Notes under the pieces: model-generated
What the model was told of the DNA's origin: nothing
Seen by the model: only the letters and a program-made list of their open reading frames with translations
Database searches by the model: none
Shown: positions 17,948-27,560 of the stretch, piece by piece
Position numbering within the stretch: the first letter of the stretch is position 1
Layout of the letters: each line of letters begins with the position of its first letter
Source of the DNA: Methanoregula formicica SMSP
GTDB lineage: Archaea; Halobacteriota; Methanomicrobia; Methanomicrobiales; Methanospirillaceae
DNA: 64,000 bases
Assembly (NCBI RefSeq): GCF_000327485.1
Contig: NC_019943.1
Location: 682,001-746,000 of the forward strand
Direction: 5' to 3'
Program-made: the position numbers and the translations under genes

Positions 17948-18841
17948 ATGGAGACAAAGAACCTCGCCCCCCTGATCGCAATGCCGCTCCTGCTCCTTGC
18001 CGTGGAGATCGGAGCCGTCCTCCTCTCGCTCCCCGTCCAGGCCTCGGGCATCGTGGCCTTCGAGAACCCGGAAGACCTGGCAAACCCGGTCTGGTTCATC
18101 GGCATCCTGCTTGTCTTCACGGCATTCCTTCTTGTCCTGATCAAGTATGATATGAAGCGGGTCATCGCGGCGGTTATCGGGATCTCCATCTTCCTGACGT
18201 TCTGCTACATCTTTGCGGCGGTCACGTTCGCGGCGATGGGTGAGACCGACCCGGCAATGGTCATTGCGTTCATCCTTGCCATCCTGGCCACGATCCTGTT
18301 ATACAAATTCCCGGAATGGTACGTCATCGATGGCCTTGGTGTCCTTATCGGGGCCGGGGTGGCAGCGATCTTCGGGGCCTCGCTGGAGATCCTCCCGGTC
18401 CTCATCCTTCTCGTCCTGCTCGCAGCCTACGACGCGATCTCCGTGTACAAAACCAAGCATATGATCACGCTGGCCGAAGGTGTCATCGACCAGAAAACGC
18501 CCATTCTCTTTGTCATCCCCAAGCGGAAAGACTACTCGTTCATCAAAGAAGGGATTGGCAAGCTTGCCGATGGTGGCGAGCGGGCAGCGTTCATCATTGG
18601 CATGGGCGACATGATCATGCCCGCGATCCTCGTGGTCTCGGCCAATGTTTTCCTGAAAGGCTCACGGCTGGGCGGGCTTATCAATCTCCCGGCGCTTGGG
18701 GCAATTCTTGGTTCGGTCGCGGGTCTTGTCGTGCTCCTGTACTTTGTCATGTCCGGGAAGCCGCAGGCCGGGCTGCCGCCGATTTGTGGTGGGACGATCA
18801 TCGGATTTTTGATTGGGTGGTCGGCGGTAGGGTTTGCGTAA
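17948..18841 (+). CDS. presenilin-like aspartyl intramembrane protease (A22)
   Basis: The 297-residue protein has about nine predicted transmembrane helices and the three presenilin/signal-peptide-peptidase signatures in order: the first catalytic aspartate in LAAYDAISVYKT (YD), the second in IIGMGDMIMPAIL (GxGD), and the PAL motif in LPALGAILGS. It is the archaeal PSH type, predicted to cut transmembrane helices, including membrane-bound remnant signal peptides. ATG 17948 follows a short AT-rich stretch. The hydrophilic loop between the two Asp helices is short, as in archaeal members. Confidence 0.93.
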   Translation: METKNLAPLIAMPLLLLAVEIGAVLLSLPVQASGIVAFENPEDLANPVWFIGILLVFTAFLLVLIKYDMKRVIAAVIGISIFLTFCYIFAAVTFAAMGETDPAMVIAFILAILATILLYKFPEWYVIDGLGVLIGAGVAAIFGASLEILPVLILLVLLAAYDAISVYKTKHMITLAEGVIDQKTPILFVIPKRKDYSFIKEGIGKLADGGERAAFIIGMGDMIMPAILVVSANVFLKGSRLGGLINLPALGAILGSVAGLVVLLYFVMSGKPQAGLPPICGGTIIGFLIGWSAVGFA

Positions 18842-19256
18842 AGGAGAATCAGGTGAATCTTGGGATCTCTGTAATCCACATGAGACCGCTTGATTAGTCC
18901 GGACATCTCGTGATTTGGAAATTTGTAGAGATTTGACGCTCTTGGGGCTCCGCCCTGCCGCGTGGGCACCCCCCTGAGGCGATGATGCCGTATTACCTGT
19001 CCCCTCGTATCAGCGGGATATCCCGTACAGGTAATACCGAGGCATCCTCAGCGCCCCCGAGTCGAAGATGGTGAAACCCTCTTCTCCTGCTTCAGGTCTG
19101 ACGACCTTCAGCACCCCCATGGGGACAGGGCTGGCGCAAGGGGGGGCCATTATTTTATGTAAATGAGCATTTCCCATTCCAGAACCGGTTCCGTTGACCC
19201 CTCTTCTCCCGTCCCCGTCACAAAGGGTTTTTACTCATCCTTCCCAGTATGATCCC
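18842..19256. other. intergenic region with long imperfect palindrome
   Basis: No gene is seen in these about 415 bp. They contain the inverted repeat listed at 18975-19050 and GC-rich flanks (ggggctccgccctgccgcg and a C/G-run near 19140). Confidence 0.5.
18975..19050. repeat. nested inverted repeat, possible structured RNA or element
   Basis: Arms of about 24-26 nt at 18975-19000 and 19027-19050 pair with a few mismatches; the inner 11 nt (tattacctgt and its complement) pair exactly. A second perfect 12-bp palindrome (cgggatatcccg) sits in the loop at 19014-19025. No T-run follows directly, so it is not a simple terminator. Confidence 0.6.
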
Positions 19257-20471
19257 ATGGAGAGCCTGTTTACCTCACCTGAATTCCAGATGAGCCTGCT
19301 CCTCTTCGTTGCGCTCGGCGGATATCTCATCGCATCGCGGATCAACCAGTCGGCCGTCATCGGCCTCATCCTGGTCGGCCTCCTCGTGGGCCCGAGCGTT
19401 CTTGGGTGGATCACCTATACGGACTTTGTCCGCAGCCTCGCCCATCTCGGGGCTGTGATCCTGCTCTTTGTCATCGGCTTCGAGTTCAACATGAAGGACA
19501 TCCTCCACCCGCGGAACTTTGCCATTGCCGCTGTCGGTGTCATCGTGCCGTGGATTGGCGGCTGGTGGCTTGCCGTCCTCTTCGGGTTTGACTCGGCCAG
19601 CGCCATCTTCGTCGGGACTGCGTGCACGGCAACGAGCATTGCGATCACCGCGAATGTCTTGAAGGAACTGGGCAAGCTCCAGACGGAAGCCGCCAAAGCG
19701 ATCATCGGGGCTGCAGTCATTGATGATGTTCTTGCCCTGCTGGTACTTGCGATCAGCACGGACGTGGTTGGTGGATCGTTCTCTTATCTCGGCATCGCGG
19801 TCGTCACGGTCAAGGCGGTAGCGTTTATCGTTCTCGCGGGAGCATTCGGCCTGCTCGTGATCAGCAAATTCCTCGTGCGGCTCGATGCGACACCGTTTGT
19901 CCGGAAATACCCTGAGTTTATCTTCATCTTTGCGATGATGCTCGCGTTCCTGTATGCCATGTTTGCCGAACTGGTCGGGCTCTCGGCCATTGTCGGGGCG
20001 TTCATTGCCGGCGTCTCGTTCAAGGACGTGGAACTCCACCAGAGCCACAGCCTCAAGGAAGGGGCGGAGTACCTCCAGATCATCTTTGCCTCGATCTTCT
20101 TTGTCTCGCTCGGCATCATCGCCGACCTTCACCAGGTCACACCGGAGATCGTCATCTTCCTCGCAGCCCTGACCCTTGTTGCGATCCTGACCAAGGTGAT
20201 CGGCTGCGGGATCCCGGCAAAGCTCGGCGGGCTCTGCGGCAAGGACTCGCTCATCGTGGGATTTGGTATGGCTCCCCGGGGGGAGGTGGCGATGATCGTT
20301 GCGCTCATCGGACTCGAAGCCGGGATCATCGGGCAGGGCGTTTACGTGGCACTTGTTTTGATGAGCCTGCTCACGACCATCATCACGCCCATCGTGTACC
20401 GCAACTGGTTCTACAAGGGAGAGTACTGCACGTATGATGACAAGGGGGCAGGCATTGGTGAGGGGAGATAG
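19257..20471 (+). CDS. Kef-type cation:proton antiporter (CPA2 family)
   Basis: The 404-residue protein has about twelve or thirteen transmembrane helices in the CPA2 sodium/proton or potassium/proton exchanger fold. Typical phrases are SAVIGLILVGLLVGPSVLGW, AHLGAVILLFVIGFEFN, and AAKAIIGAAVIDDVLALLVL (the acidic pair in IDD is the ion site). It has no C-terminal TrkA domain. The frame extends upstream to 19194, but ATG 19257 starts the hydrophobic N-terminus. The ion is not certain. Confidence 0.88.
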   Translation: MESLFTSPEFQMSLLLFVALGGYLIASRINQSAVIGLILVGLLVGPSVLGWITYTDFVRSLAHLGAVILLFVIGFEFNMKDILHPRNFAIAAVGVIVPWIGGWWLAVLFGFDSASAIFVGTACTATSIAITANVLKELGKLQTEAAKAIIGAAVIDDVLALLVLAISTDVVGGSFSYLGIAVVTVKAVAFIVLAGAFGLLVISKFLVRLDATPFVRKYPEFIFIFAMMLAFLYAMFAELVGLSAIVGAFIAGVSFKDVELHQSHSLKEGAEYLQIIFASIFFVSLGIIADLHQVTPEIVIFLAALTLVAILTKVIGCGIPAKLGGLCGKDSLIVGFGMAPRGEVAMIVALIGLEAGIIGQGVYVALVLMSLLTTIITPIVYRNWFYKGEYCTYDDKGAGIGEGR

Positions 20472-20644
20472 CGGGCAACCGATATCGTCTCCTTTTAACA
20501 ACGGTACGGAAACGGAATGATGCACTTATTCCCGTTCGCCAACACGGAATCTGCCGGCGGAGAGGTAGCTGAAGTGTCATCATCCTGCCATCTGACATTG
20601 CCTTAAATAACGGGACAACCATCTAACAATCAGGAGCAGGAAAC

Positions 20645-21520
20645 ATGTTTGAGAACGTTCTGCTGCCAACGGATTTTTCCCCGGACTCGCAGAAGGTGCT
20701 TGAGTACGTCAGGGACATTCCGGGGGTAAAAAAGGTCATCCTCCTTCACGTGGTCGATGCCACTCGGGCGTCGCTACGGGGATGGGAGCATGACCCGAAG
20801 ATCGAGAACGCGAAGATCCTGATCAAAGAGAACCAGAGGATGCTGGAACAGGCCGGGCTCGTGGCGGACATAAAAATCGAGACCCTCGTGAACACGATTA
20901 CCCGGGGGAACATCCCGCTCACCATTCTTGAGAAGGCAGAGCGGGAGAAGACAGACCTCATCGTCATGGGTGCACGCGGCAGGAACACGATAGAGAGTAT
21001 CCTCCTTGGCAGCGTGTCGGCAAACGTCACCCGTCATGCAAAGATGCCGGTCCTCCTCATGCGCTTTCCGCCGGAGTCCTGTTCCATGGGCAGCCGTCCG
21101 AGCCTGTTCTCCCGCATTCTTGTGCCGCTCGACTTCTCGGAACCGTCACGCGATGCACTCGCCTGCCTTGCCCGTATCCCGGCACAAAGGAAGGTCACGC
21201 TTCTCCACGTGGTAGACAAGGGCGAATCCAGAGAAGAGATCCAGGCAGCGGTCGGGGCTGCAAAGGAGAACCTGGCAGGAATTGCACACGAGCTTGCGGG
21301 CAGGGGACGTGAAGCGGAGCCGGTGGTCCACATCGGCTATCCCCCCGACGAGATTACGGCAACTGCCGACCGGCTTTCTGCAACGCTCATCCTGATGAGC
21401 CCGAAGGGCGAGGGCTGGATGCGGGAACTCCGTGCGCTCATCATCGGCAGCACAACGAGCGCGGTCGTGCGGCGGGCGCATCGGCCGGTCCTGATCACGG
21501 CAGGGTGCAGCGGAGAATGA
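20645..21520 (+). CDS. tandem universal stress protein
   Basis: The 291-residue protein has two Usp domains in a row (about residues 1-142 and 155-290). The first keeps an ATP-binding style motif GARGRNTIESILLGSVSANV; the second has a shortened, altered version (MSPKGEGWMRE...IIGSTTSAVV), so only one nucleotide site may be intact. Such proteins respond to stress or energy state. It follows the antiporter gene on the same strand, with its own TATA-like cttaaataac near 20602 and the ribosome site GGAGCAGG. Confidence 0.92.
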   Translation: MFENVLLPTDFSPDSQKVLEYVRDIPGVKKVILLHVVDATRASLRGWEHDPKIENAKILIKENQRMLEQAGLVADIKIETLVNTITRGNIPLTILEKAEREKTDLIVMGARGRNTIESILLGSVSANVTRHAKMPVLLMRFPPESCSMGSRPSLFSRILVPLDFSEPSRDALACLARIPAQRKVTLLHVVDKGESREEIQAAVGAAKENLAGIAHELAGRGREAEPVVHIGYPPDEITATADRLSATLILMSPKGEGWMRELRALIIGSTTSAVVRRAHRPVLITAGCSGE

Positions 21521-21803
21521 CGCCCTATCCCCCCAGTATCCAGCCATGTGTTTGCGCAGCAAATATTCCGCAGGAAAGATCACCGGGTAGGACCTCGTGC
21601 GGGGATAAACCCGGCTTCTCTCCCCTTCTCTCTCTTTTGGGAATTGCAAAAAGGGTTTAAAGGATAGGGTCCATAAAAAAACGTTTACTGAGTAGTGCAA
21701 TCAGGTACGTTTCATTCCTGTTCATCATCGTTTAGATATTTCTGCACTGCTCGCCCCTGTCCTCAAACGGACAGAGAAAACCTCCGGAACCGAGGTGATA
21801 CTA

Positions 21804-22928
21804 GTGAATCCCAGATACATTACTACTGTAGACGAGCTCGACAACCGTGTCGGGCTTGCCCCCAAGGAGAGAGAGACGATGGAGACCGTGACGGACACGT
21901 TCCCGTTCCGCACGAACGATTACTACCTCTCCTTAATCGACTGGAAGAACCGTCACGACCCCCTCAGGAGGATTGTGATCCCCGATGCATCCGAACTTAC
22001 CGGCTGCGGGTCAAGCGACCCCTCGTGCGAACGGGACTTTACCCGGAAACCCGGTCTCCAGCACAAGTATGACCAGACCGGCCTTCTTCTCCTCACCGAT
22101 GTGTGTGGCGGTATCTGCCGCTTCTGTTTCCGGAAACGCCTCTTCATGTCCTGCGAGCGCGAAACGGTAAAGGACATCTCCGGCTCCCTCGACTATATCC
22201 GCGAGCATAAGGAGATCACCAACATCCTCTTAAGCGGGGGCGACCCCCTCATGCTGGAGACGAAGAGGCTTGAAGGTGTCCTCCGCGAGCTCCGCGAGAT
22301 CCCCCACGTCAATATCATCCGGATCGGGAGCAAGCTGCTCGCGTACAACCCGTACCGGATCCTCAATGACCCGGCACTCCTGTCGGTCCTCTCGCGTTAC
22401 AGCACGGCGGAGAAGCGGATCTACGTAATGGCGCACTTCAACCACCCCCGCGAGCTCACCGAAGTCTCGATGCAGGCAGCCGATGCGTTAAGGAAGGCCG
22501 GTGTTGCCGTTGTCAACCAGACCCCCATCCTTCACGGGATCAACAACGACCCGGATACACTCACCGCACTCTTCCGCAAGGTCTCCTTTGCCGGCATCTC
22601 CCCGTATTACGTCTTCCAGTGCCGGCCCTCCCTCGGGAACCAGATCTTCCAGGTGCCGGTCGAGCAGTCCTACGAGATCCTCCAGAAGTCCTGGCAGGCC
22701 TGCTCGGGGCTTGCAAAGCGGGCCCGGTTCGTCATGTCGCACGCAACCGGCAAGATTGAATTTGTCGGGAAGACCGCCGGGCATGTCTTCATGCGGTACC
22801 ACCAGGCCGCCGACCCGGCAAACATCGGGAAATTCATGGTCTTTAAGGCAAACCCCGTGGCACGGTGGTTTGACGATTACCGGCATGCACTGACCGATTA
22901 TACACCACGGAAGATGTGGCTCTTCTGA
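21804..22928 (+). CDS. KamA-family radical SAM protein (lysine 2,3-aminomutase-like)
   Basis: The protein has about 374 residues. The cluster motif CGGICRFCFRKR (C-x3-C-x2-C) binds the 4Fe-4S/SAM centre, and SGGDPLML, IRIGSKLLAYNPYRI and the later ILHGINNDPDTL match KamA-type aminomutases with PLP. The lysine aminomutase AblA feeds N-epsilon-acetyl-beta-lysine osmolyte synthesis in methanogens, but the partner acetyltransferase gene ablB is not adjacent, so the substrate is open. The start was placed at GTG 21804 because a near-perfect GAGGTGAT lies 4 nt upstream; GTG 21795 would begin inside that site. Confidence 0.87.
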   Translation: MNPRYITTVDELDNRVGLAPKERETMETVTDTFPFRTNDYYLSLIDWKNRHDPLRRIVIPDASELTGCGSSDPSCERDFTRKPGLQHKYDQTGLLLLTDVCGGICRFCFRKRLFMSCERETVKDISGSLDYIREHKEITNILLSGGDPLMLETKRLEGVLRELREIPHVNIIRIGSKLLAYNPYRILNDPALLSVLSRYSTAEKRIYVMAHFNHPRELTEVSMQAADALRKAGVAVVNQTPILHGINNDPDTLTALFRKVSFAGISPYYVFQCRPSLGNQIFQVPVEQSYEILQKSWQACSGLAKRARFVMSHATGKIEFVGKTAGHVFMRYHQAADPANIGKFMVFKANPVARWFDDYRHALTDYTPRKMWLF

Positions 22929-23143
22929 CAGGGTGACGCAGGACCGTACGAAATGCCGGAACGAATGATCCGGCCCGGCCCGTTGGCGTTCCCACCCGTA
23001 CCGGTATACCATAAGGGCCGGGCAGGAGACCATATGCATTTAAACCGGCCAAAAGAGAGTATGATCGAAAGGACGCGGAAAGGAACGGGGAAGAGTCGTG
23101 AAGAGAAACTTAGTATTCTTTAAAAAATGGGAGACCTCCTGAG

Positions 23144-24181
23144 ATGCTTGAAAATATCATCTTCGCTGCTATCACGATTGTTGTCGGGTTCGTCATCGCG
23201 GGCATTGCCTGGGGCATCATCTGGTGGCTGAAGAAGAAAGCCGAACAGACAACCACCCACCTGGACGATATCATCCTGAATGCGGTGGGCACCCCCCTTG
23301 TCATCTGGATCGTCCTCATCTCGATCTATATTGCGCTGACCCAGTACGACATTGTCCCGTCAACCCTGGGCAGGTTCAGCACCGGCCAGATCATCAACGC
23401 GGTCTTCATCCTCCTTGCTGCTTGGGCAGTCTCGGTCTTCCTCTCCAACCTTATCAGGACGTACGGCACCCTGCTTGCGGAACGGACGGAAGCCGACCTT
23501 GACCGGATCATCCAGATCCTCCTCATCATCGTAAAATATGTCATCTGGTTTGTCGTTTTCCTCATCCTGTTGCACACCTTCGAGATCGATATCACCGCGC
23601 TGCTTGCCGCTGCCGGGATTGCCGGGATAGCCGTTGCTCTTGCCGCACAGGACATCATCGGCAACTTCTTTGCCGGCATTGTCATTGCCTTCGACAAGCC
23701 CTTCCGGCTGGGTGACCGGGTCCGGATCGACACGTTCTTTGGCGATGTCGTGCGCCTTGGCGCCCGGAGCACCCGGATCCGGACTATGGACAGCCAGATC
23801 GTGACCATCCCCAACACCACGGTCACCTCGAATGTCGTGACCAACTATTCCATGCCCGATACCACCCTGAAAGTCCGGATCCCGTTCTCCGTTGCTTACG
23901 GGACGGATATGGACAAGGTCACGGAGATACTCCTCTCCATTGCGAGGGACGCTGTGGAGAAGACCCCGTGGGTCCTTTCCGAGCCGGCTCCCGCGGTCTT
24001 TCTCCGCGAATTCGGGGAATCCGCACTCAACGGGCAGCTTACTCTCTGGATCAACGACTTCAGCCTCCAGTGGGAGACCGAAGACTGGATCAACCGGGAG
24101 ATCCTCAGCCGGTTCCAGAGAGAAGGCATCGAGATGCCGTTCCGGCAGATCGATATCCGGGTGCGGGAGACAAAAGAATAG
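23144..24181 (+). CDS. small-conductance mechanosensitive channel (MscS)
   Basis: The 345-residue protein has N-terminal transmembrane helices and then the conserved MscS pore helix and beta domain: ALLAAAGIAGIAVALAAQDIIGNFFAG (pore) and FDKPFRLGDRVRI. A C-terminal alpha/beta domain follows. It releases solutes on membrane stretch. It is the first of three transport genes in a row (this, the CPA1 antiporter, the NSS symporter). GGAG precedes the ATG. Confidence 0.93.
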   Translation: MLENIIFAAITIVVGFVIAGIAWGIIWWLKKKAEQTTTHLDDIILNAVGTPLVIWIVLISIYIALTQYDIVPSTLGRFSTGQIINAVFILLAAWAVSVFLSNLIRTYGTLLAERTEADLDRIIQILLIIVKYVIWFVVFLILLHTFEIDITALLAAAGIAGIAVALAAQDIIGNFFAGIVIAFDKPFRLGDRVRIDTFFGDVVRLGARSTRIRTMDSQIVTIPNTTVTSNVVTNYSMPDTTLKVRIPFSVAYGTDMDKVTEILLSIARDAVEKTPWVLSEPAPAVFLREFGESALNGQLTLWINDFSLQWETEDWINREILSRFQREGIEMPFRQIDIRVRETKE

Positions 24182-24273
24182 GGGGATACAACGCGAATGA
24201 CCGGAAACAACGGGTCCGGCGGGATGGGGAGGCAGTCCCCGCCAGGTACGGCCGGGTAGGGCGAACGAAGACT

Positions 24274-25839
24274 ATGATAGCGATCGAATACGTCCTTGCC
24301 GGTGCCGCAGTCCTTATCCTGTTCAGCATCATCGCGAACAAGGTCTCGGGGAGGCTCGGCCTTCCCGCCCTCCTGATCTTCATTTTTGTCGGCATGCTTG
24401 CCGGTTCCGAAGGCCCCGGCGGGATCTACTTCGACGACCCGTTTATAGCACAGAGCATCGGCGTTGTCGGTCTTGCCCTCATCCTCTTCTCGGGAGGTCT
24501 CGATACGCGGTGGACGGAAGTACGACCCGTCCTGTACAAGGGCCTCATGCTCTCGACAGTCGGCGTTGCCCTCACGGCCCTGGTTGTCTGCGCTGCAGCG
24601 ATCTTCCTGCTGGGTTTCTCCCCGCTCGAAGGGTTCCTGCTGGGTGCGATCGTCTCGTCAACCGATGCAGCAGCGGTCTTCTCCATCCTGCGTTCGCGCC
24701 GGGCAAGTCTCAAGGGCGACCTGCGCCCGCTCCTCGAGTTCGAATCGGGCAGCAACGATCCCATGGCAATCCTCCTGACCATCGGGGCCATCACGCTCCT
24801 GATGCAGCCTGGTACCTCGTTCTTCTCGCTGGTGCCTCTCTTCGTGCAGCAGATGGCGGTCGGGGGCCTCCTCGGGTACGGCATGGGGAAGGGTGCAGCC
24901 TGGCTGATCAATGCCGTAAAGGTGGAGTACGAAGGACTCTACGCGGTCCTGACCCTCGCCTCGGCTCTGCTCATCTATGGCCTGACAACAATTGTAGGTG
25001 GCAACGGGTTCCTTGCCGCATACATTGCCGGGCTCGTCATCGGCAACAGTGCCATTGTCCACCGGAAAAGCCTGATCCGGTTCCACGAGGGTATCGGATG
25101 GCTGATGCAGATCACCCTCTTCCTCACGCTCGGGCTCTTTGTCTTCCCCTCCGAGCTCCTGCCCGTGCTCGTTCCCGGTATCATCATTTCCATCGTCCTG
25201 ATCTTCGTGGCCCGGCCGATTGCGGTATACCTTTCGCTCCTCCCGTGGAAGATGAAGAAGAACGAGAAACTGATGATCTCGTGGGTGGGGCTCCGCGGCG
25301 CAGCTCCCATCGTGCTTGCCACGTTCCCGCTCATTGCCGGCGTGCCGCAGGCCCAGGTCTTCTTCAACCTGGTCTTCTTCATGGTGATCGCATCCGCGCT
25401 CCTCCACGGGACATCGATCCCGTTCGTGGCAAAGCACCTGGGGCTCGCCGCTCCCCTCCCCGGGAGGTCGCGGTTCGGGCTGGAACTGGATTCCCCGGAG
25501 GATTCCCGGAACGAACTCTTCGAGCTCGTTGTCCCCCATGGTTCCCCGGCCTCCGGAAAGCAGATCGTGAACCTCGGTCTGCCGGCCGGTACCCTGATCA
25601 TCCTGATCGCAAAGGGCAGCGAGCAGTTCTCGCCCCGCGGGGCAACGGTGCTCGAAGACGGGGACACCCTCCTCATCCTCACGACACCGGATGCAGCGCA
25701 GGCGGTCCGCCGCATCATCACGGGGGAGACGGAGATGGAACCGGATGAGCCCGAACCGCCGGAAGGGGGATGGCCCTGGGGCTCCGGGTTCACGTGGGGG
25801 ACGACAAAACCTCCGGAAAATGAACGGGGGAGACTATGA
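24274..25839 (+). CDS. CPA1 cation/proton antiporter with TrkA_C domain
   Basis: The 521-residue protein has about twelve transmembrane helices of the NhaP/CvrA type (SSTDAAAVFSILR, FESGSNDPMAILL and MISWVGLRGAAPIVLATFP are family landmarks). A cytoplasmic TrkA_C ligand domain follows at about residues 405-485 (ELVVPHGSPASGKQIV ... VLEDGDTLLIL). The TrkA_C domain suggests nucleotide-gated potassium/proton exchange. The tail is acidic and proline-rich. The frame is open further upstream, but ATG 24274 begins the first helix. The stop overlaps the next start as ATGA. Confidence 0.92.
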   Translation: MIAIEYVLAGAAVLILFSIIANKVSGRLGLPALLIFIFVGMLAGSEGPGGIYFDDPFIAQSIGVVGLALILFSGGLDTRWTEVRPVLYKGLMLSTVGVALTALVVCAAAIFLLGFSPLEGFLLGAIVSSTDAAAVFSILRSRRASLKGDLRPLLEFESGSNDPMAILLTIGAITLLMQPGTSFFSLVPLFVQQMAVGGLLGYGMGKGAAWLINAVKVEYEGLYAVLTLASALLIYGLTTIVGGNGFLAAYIAGLVIGNSAIVHRKSLIRFHEGIGWLMQITLFLTLGLFVFPSELLPVLVPGIIISIVLIFVARPIAVYLSLLPWKMKKNEKLMISWVGLRGAAPIVLATFPLIAGVPQAQVFFNLVFFMVIASALLHGTSIPFVAKHLGLAAPLPGRSRFGLELDSPEDSRNELFELVVPHGSPASGKQIVNLGLPAGTLIILIAKGSEQFSPRGATVLEDGDTLLILTTPDAAQAVRRIITGETEMEPDEPEPPEGGWPWGSGFTWGTTKPPENERGRL

Positions 25840-27266
25840 GCGCACAGACAAAGGAACGCTGGTCGTCGCACGCAGTCTTCATCCTTGCCGCCATTGGTGC
25901 CGCCGTGGGGATCGGCAACATCTGGCGGTTCCCGGCCATGCTGGGGGAAAACGGCGGGGGAGCCTACCTTGTCCCCTACCTCATCGCAGTCTTTGTCTTC
26001 GGCCTGCCGCTGATGATCCTCGAGATCACGATGGGCCGGCATTTCCGGGGAACGGTTGTGAGTGCATTCAGGGGAGTCCGGCCCGAATTCCGCATCATCG
26101 GGTGGCTCGTCTGCGCAATCATCTTCCTGATCCTGAGTTACTACCTTGTCATCACCGGCTGGACGATCGCGTATACCCTGTTCTCTGCAACAGGGAGTGC
26201 AGGGACGTTTGCCACGTTCACCGGATCGTACCTGCCCGTCATCTTTGCGGTCATTGCGGTCCTCCTGACCGGGCTCGTGGTTGCCGCCGGGGTGAAGAAC
26301 GGGATCGAGCGCGTCTCGGTGACCATGGTCCCCCTGATTGTCATCATCCTTGGAGTCATGGTCCTCTACTGCACCACACTCTCCGGGTTCGGGGAGGGCA
26401 TCGGGTTCCTCTTCACCCCGGACTTCTCCGTCCTTCTTCATGCCGATGTCTGGGTCGCTGCTTTCGGGCAGGCATTCTTTTCCCTCTCGGTAGGCGAGGG
26501 CATCCTCCTGACCTACGGTGCGTACCTGGCAAAGGAGGAGGATATCCCCCGTTCGTCCCTCGTCATCACCTGCACCGATGTCTCGGTCTCGCTCCTTGCG
26601 GCACTGGTCATCTTCCCGATCGTCTTCTCGTTCGGTCTCTCCCCCTCCGCGGGCACGGAACTTGCCTTCACGACCCTCCCCCTTGCATTCTCCCTGATGC
26701 CGGCAGGGCAGGTGGTCGCCGTGGCCTTCTTTGTCGTCCTCTTCTTTGCCGCATTCACCTCGGCAGTCTCCATGCTGGAGGTCTCCGTTGCGTCGGTACA
26801 GGAAGCAACCGCATGGACGCGCAGGAGAACCACGGCTGTACTGACCGGCGTCCTTCTCGTGGTGAGCATCATACCGGCACTGAGTTTCAGCACAGTACAG
26901 CTCTCTCTTGGCGGTATCCCCGTGCTCGACCTCATGGACGAGACAATCGGCACGATCGGGCTCCACCTTTCTGCTGCCATCATGGCGATAGCCTTCACCT
27001 GGTTTTTGCCGCGGGAAATCTTCGTGTCCGAAACAAAACAATCGTTCCTGATGAGCCGGGTTGTCTTCCCGCTCTGCAAGTACGTCATCCCGGCTGCGCT
27101 TCTCGTCACCATTGGCGTGCACCTTGTTTCGGGGTTCGAGTTCCCGGATGCAACCTATATTGCCGGGGCCCATTACCTGAATGCATGGATCCAGACGGGT
27201 GGGCTTGCAACGTTCATTGCCGGGTCACTTGTTATCATCCTGATCATCGACAAGATCCGCAGGTGA
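25836..27266 (+). CDS. sodium-dependent transporter, NSS family
   Basis: The 476-residue protein has 11-12 helices of the LeuT-type neurotransmitter:sodium symporter family. The first helix carries the unwound sodium/substrate site GAAVGIGNIWRFPAMLGENG, and ITGWTIAYTLF and SLSVGEGILLTYGAYL are other conserved parts. It imports a small molecule, probably an amino acid, with sodium; the substrate is unknown. It is translationally coupled to the antiporter (ATGA overlap), which could supply or use the same ion gradient. Confidence 0.93.
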   Translation: MSAQTKERWSSHAVFILAAIGAAVGIGNIWRFPAMLGENGGGAYLVPYLIAVFVFGLPLMILEITMGRHFRGTVVSAFRGVRPEFRIIGWLVCAIIFLILSYYLVITGWTIAYTLFSATGSAGTFATFTGSYLPVIFAVIAVLLTGLVVAAGVKNGIERVSVTMVPLIVIILGVMVLYCTTLSGFGEGIGFLFTPDFSVLLHADVWVAAFGQAFFSLSVGEGILLTYGAYLAKEEDIPRSSLVITCTDVSVSLLAALVIFPIVFSFGLSPSAGTELAFTTLPLAFSLMPAGQVVAVAFFVVLFFAAFTSAVSMLEVSVASVQEATAWTRRRTTAVLTGVLLVVSIIPALSFSTVQLSLGGIPVLDLMDETIGTIGLHLSAAIMAIAFTWFLPREIFVSETKQSFLMSRVVFPLCKYVIPAALLVTIGVHLVSGFEFPDATYIAGAHYLNAWIQTGGLATFIAGSLVIILIIDKIRR

Positions 27267-27350
27267 TCGCGGGTATGAGGGGCTGAATGACACTGCGGAG
27301 GGGTGCCGGGACTGGCTGGCTGGAGAGGAATGGTGGTCCCGGAATCGGGG

Positions 27351-27545
27351 TCAGATGATGTTCAGGACCGTGTGGAGGACAAGCCAGGCCAGGATGATGA
27401 GTGCAACCCCTCCGGTGATCAGCTGGAGGAGACGGACGGCATCAATCCCTCCGGGAGTGTCGCTGGTCTCCCCGCCGGCACCATGCCCGCCATGGACCTG
27501 GTCTTCAGGCTCGTCATGCCCGGCTTTTTTTCTGCCGTGTTTCAT
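27351..27545 (-). CDS. small single-span membrane protein
   Basis: The 64-residue protein has a His/Asp/Glu-rich N-terminal half (KHGRKKAGHDEPEDQVHGGH) and one C-terminal helix (LLQLITGGVALIILAWLVLHTVL). It is convergent with the NSS transporter. The His-rich part could bind metal, but this is speculation. ATG 27545 was chosen; the frame extends five codons further. Confidence 0.55.
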   Translation of the reverse strand: MKHGRKKAGHDEPEDQVHGGHGAGGETSDTPGGIDAVRLLQLITGGVALIILAWLVLHTVLNII

Positions 27546-27560
27546 GACAGATGATACCAT

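Noticed and set aside
19275-20525. Long minus-strand frame opposite the Kef-type antiporter
   Set aside because: Same pattern of charged antisense product; no ribosome site or domain.
24975-27173. Very long minus-strand open frame (over 700 codons) opposite the antiporter and NSS symporter genes
   Set aside because: It is antisense to two clear membrane-protein genes; its product is Asp/Glu/Arg/His-rich without domains, which is the usual shadow of hydrophobic coding DNA with high GC.
25691-27286. Long plus-strand frame shifted against the NSS symporter
   Set aside because: It overlaps a gene with clear family motifs in the other frame; its product is Arg/Pro/His-rich and has no domain.
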